Source: Kalmusia sp. IMI 367209 (taxonomy: Eukaryota; Ascomycota; Dothideomycetes; Pleosporales; Didymosphaeriaceae). From it: DNA of 64,000 nt. The stretch is from positions 1 through 64,000 of the forward strand of contig JAPEUQ010000013.1 of assembly GCA_027946365.1 (NCBI GenBank). The letters run 5' to 3'. Both the position numbers and the translations under genes were made by a program. The notes beneath the pieces are model-generated. The model made no database searches and was not told where the DNA came from. It worked only from the letters and a program-made list of their open reading frames with translations. Positions 63,301-64,000 of the stretch are shown here, in pieces. Positions within the stretch are counted from its first letter, which is position 1. Every line of letters begins with the position of its first letter.

Positions 63301-64000
63301 TTGTCCGAGCTTTTGAAGTTTTCCGTGGATGAACTTGAGACTAAGGATGAAGCGCCAGGATATATCATAAAACTCCGCATCCTCGAATTCCTTAACAGCT
63401 GCCTCTCTGCCGTATCTCAACGGCCCACCATTGCCCATGTAATCCTTGGCTTGTCTTGCGATCATAATTCGGTCAAGGTCTCCCCTGGCAGTCTCTGGGA
63501 CAATGAAAATGCGCTCTTCCATAAAATTTTACAACTTGCTCATATATACCCTGACCACGACGGCTCTAGCTACATTGCATGGATGTCCCTCATTAAGACG
63601 AAGTGCTGGGAAGTTCTCCAAAGACTCTGGAGGTCACCGCTGACCAGCGCTGTCGTAATGGAAGGTATGCGAGGGTTCGGCGTGCTCTTTGAAGAGGCGC
63701 TCTGCCTGACTGTCATCGACCCGCACACCTCATGGGATGGAATGTCACTAACGCAAGGCTTCGAAGAAGTTGCAGAGGGAAAACTGTCACATTTCTTCTG
63801 TGAAGAACCTGCTTTTGCACTCCAACATTTCCTACATCGCCGTGCGGCGTTCTTGGATTACGAATCAAGGGAACTACGCCTGAGCGTAAAAGAAGGACAG
63901 ACTAATCTGAAATCAAGGATTCAGTCCGTTCTTCTAGGTACAACTATCAGAGTCGGTGAAGATCCAGCTCCTAACCCAACTATTTTCGATCTGTTTGACT
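60320..64000 (+). CDS. Nucleoporin Nup192 (Nup205 family), 5' part, runs off the window
   Basis: A large inner-ring scaffold nucleoporin of the nuclear pore, binding Nic96/Nup93 and Nup53. Exon 1 is 60320-60503. A 56-bp intron (GTATGC ... GTGTAG, branch GCTGAT) follows. Exon 2 starts at 60560 and stays open to position 64000, so 1208 residues are visible of a protein usually near 1700. The front reads MADDDSLAALEGLHRDLVAL with a helical segment (RLPALDRLVQNLQDHLDEF), then KVTIDGEEYEVNDEFKQEAL, ELDLDELEAAAHL and RRREFLLICLRLLIKAAID, typical of the Nup192 N-terminal domain. The rest is alpha-solenoid (HEPKKAIQGGLYAPSQNP, HLCRESVLARNWLLDS). No frameshift is seen. The C-terminal third is outside the window. 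Confidence 0.93.

Overview
The window comes from a filamentous ascomycete (Pezizomycotina, probably a Dothideomycetes-type genome). The evidence is short 43-56 bp introns with GT..AG ends and CTRAY-like branch sites, fungal gene families (Sec14-like protein, sedolisin, secreted tyrosinase, Tel1, Nup192), and a 16.8 kb block with the extreme AT bias left by repeat-induced point mutation (RIP). I cannot go to genus from sequence alone.

Layout. Positions 1-16800 are an AT-rich, CpA/TpG-depleted block with no long open frames. Its left end still shows a Ty1/copia reverse transcriptase and RNase H. It also holds several minisatellites and a short telomere-like run. At about 16.8 kb composition changes sharply to ordinary gene space. 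From 17 to 50 kb the region is gene-poor and mosaic. Apparently intact genes are a Sec14-like lipid-transfer protein, a type-B carboxylesterase, a tyrosinase, a CocE/S15-type hydrolase and a saponin-hydrolase-like secreted protein. Between them lie decayed genes: a polytopic membrane protein, a cytochrome P450, a sedolisin protease, an SGNH hydrolase with fibronectin-like tail, an amidase C-terminus, a SAM methyltransferase, and a quinone oxidoreductase broken by one stop. From 50.7 kb onward is conserved core gene space: the seven-exon TEL1/ATM kinase gene (minus strand) and, divergently, the start of NUP192 (plus strand, running off the window).

How it fits together. The intact accessory genes are mostly secreted or degradative enzymes, as expected for a saprobe or plant-associated fungus next to a repeat-rich compartment. 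Several stops in the pseudogenes are TGG->TAG or CAG->TAG, i.e. C->T at CpA on one strand, the same change as in the AT block. This suggests RIP leaking into flanking single-copy genes, or deamination-like decay. A 0.6 kb element with imperfect terminal inverted repeats sits beside the tyrosinase gene. I found no CRISPR array, tRNA or rRNA. I see no convincing new multi-gene system; the main points of interest are the RIP landscape, the cluster of pseudogenes, and the inverted-repeat element.
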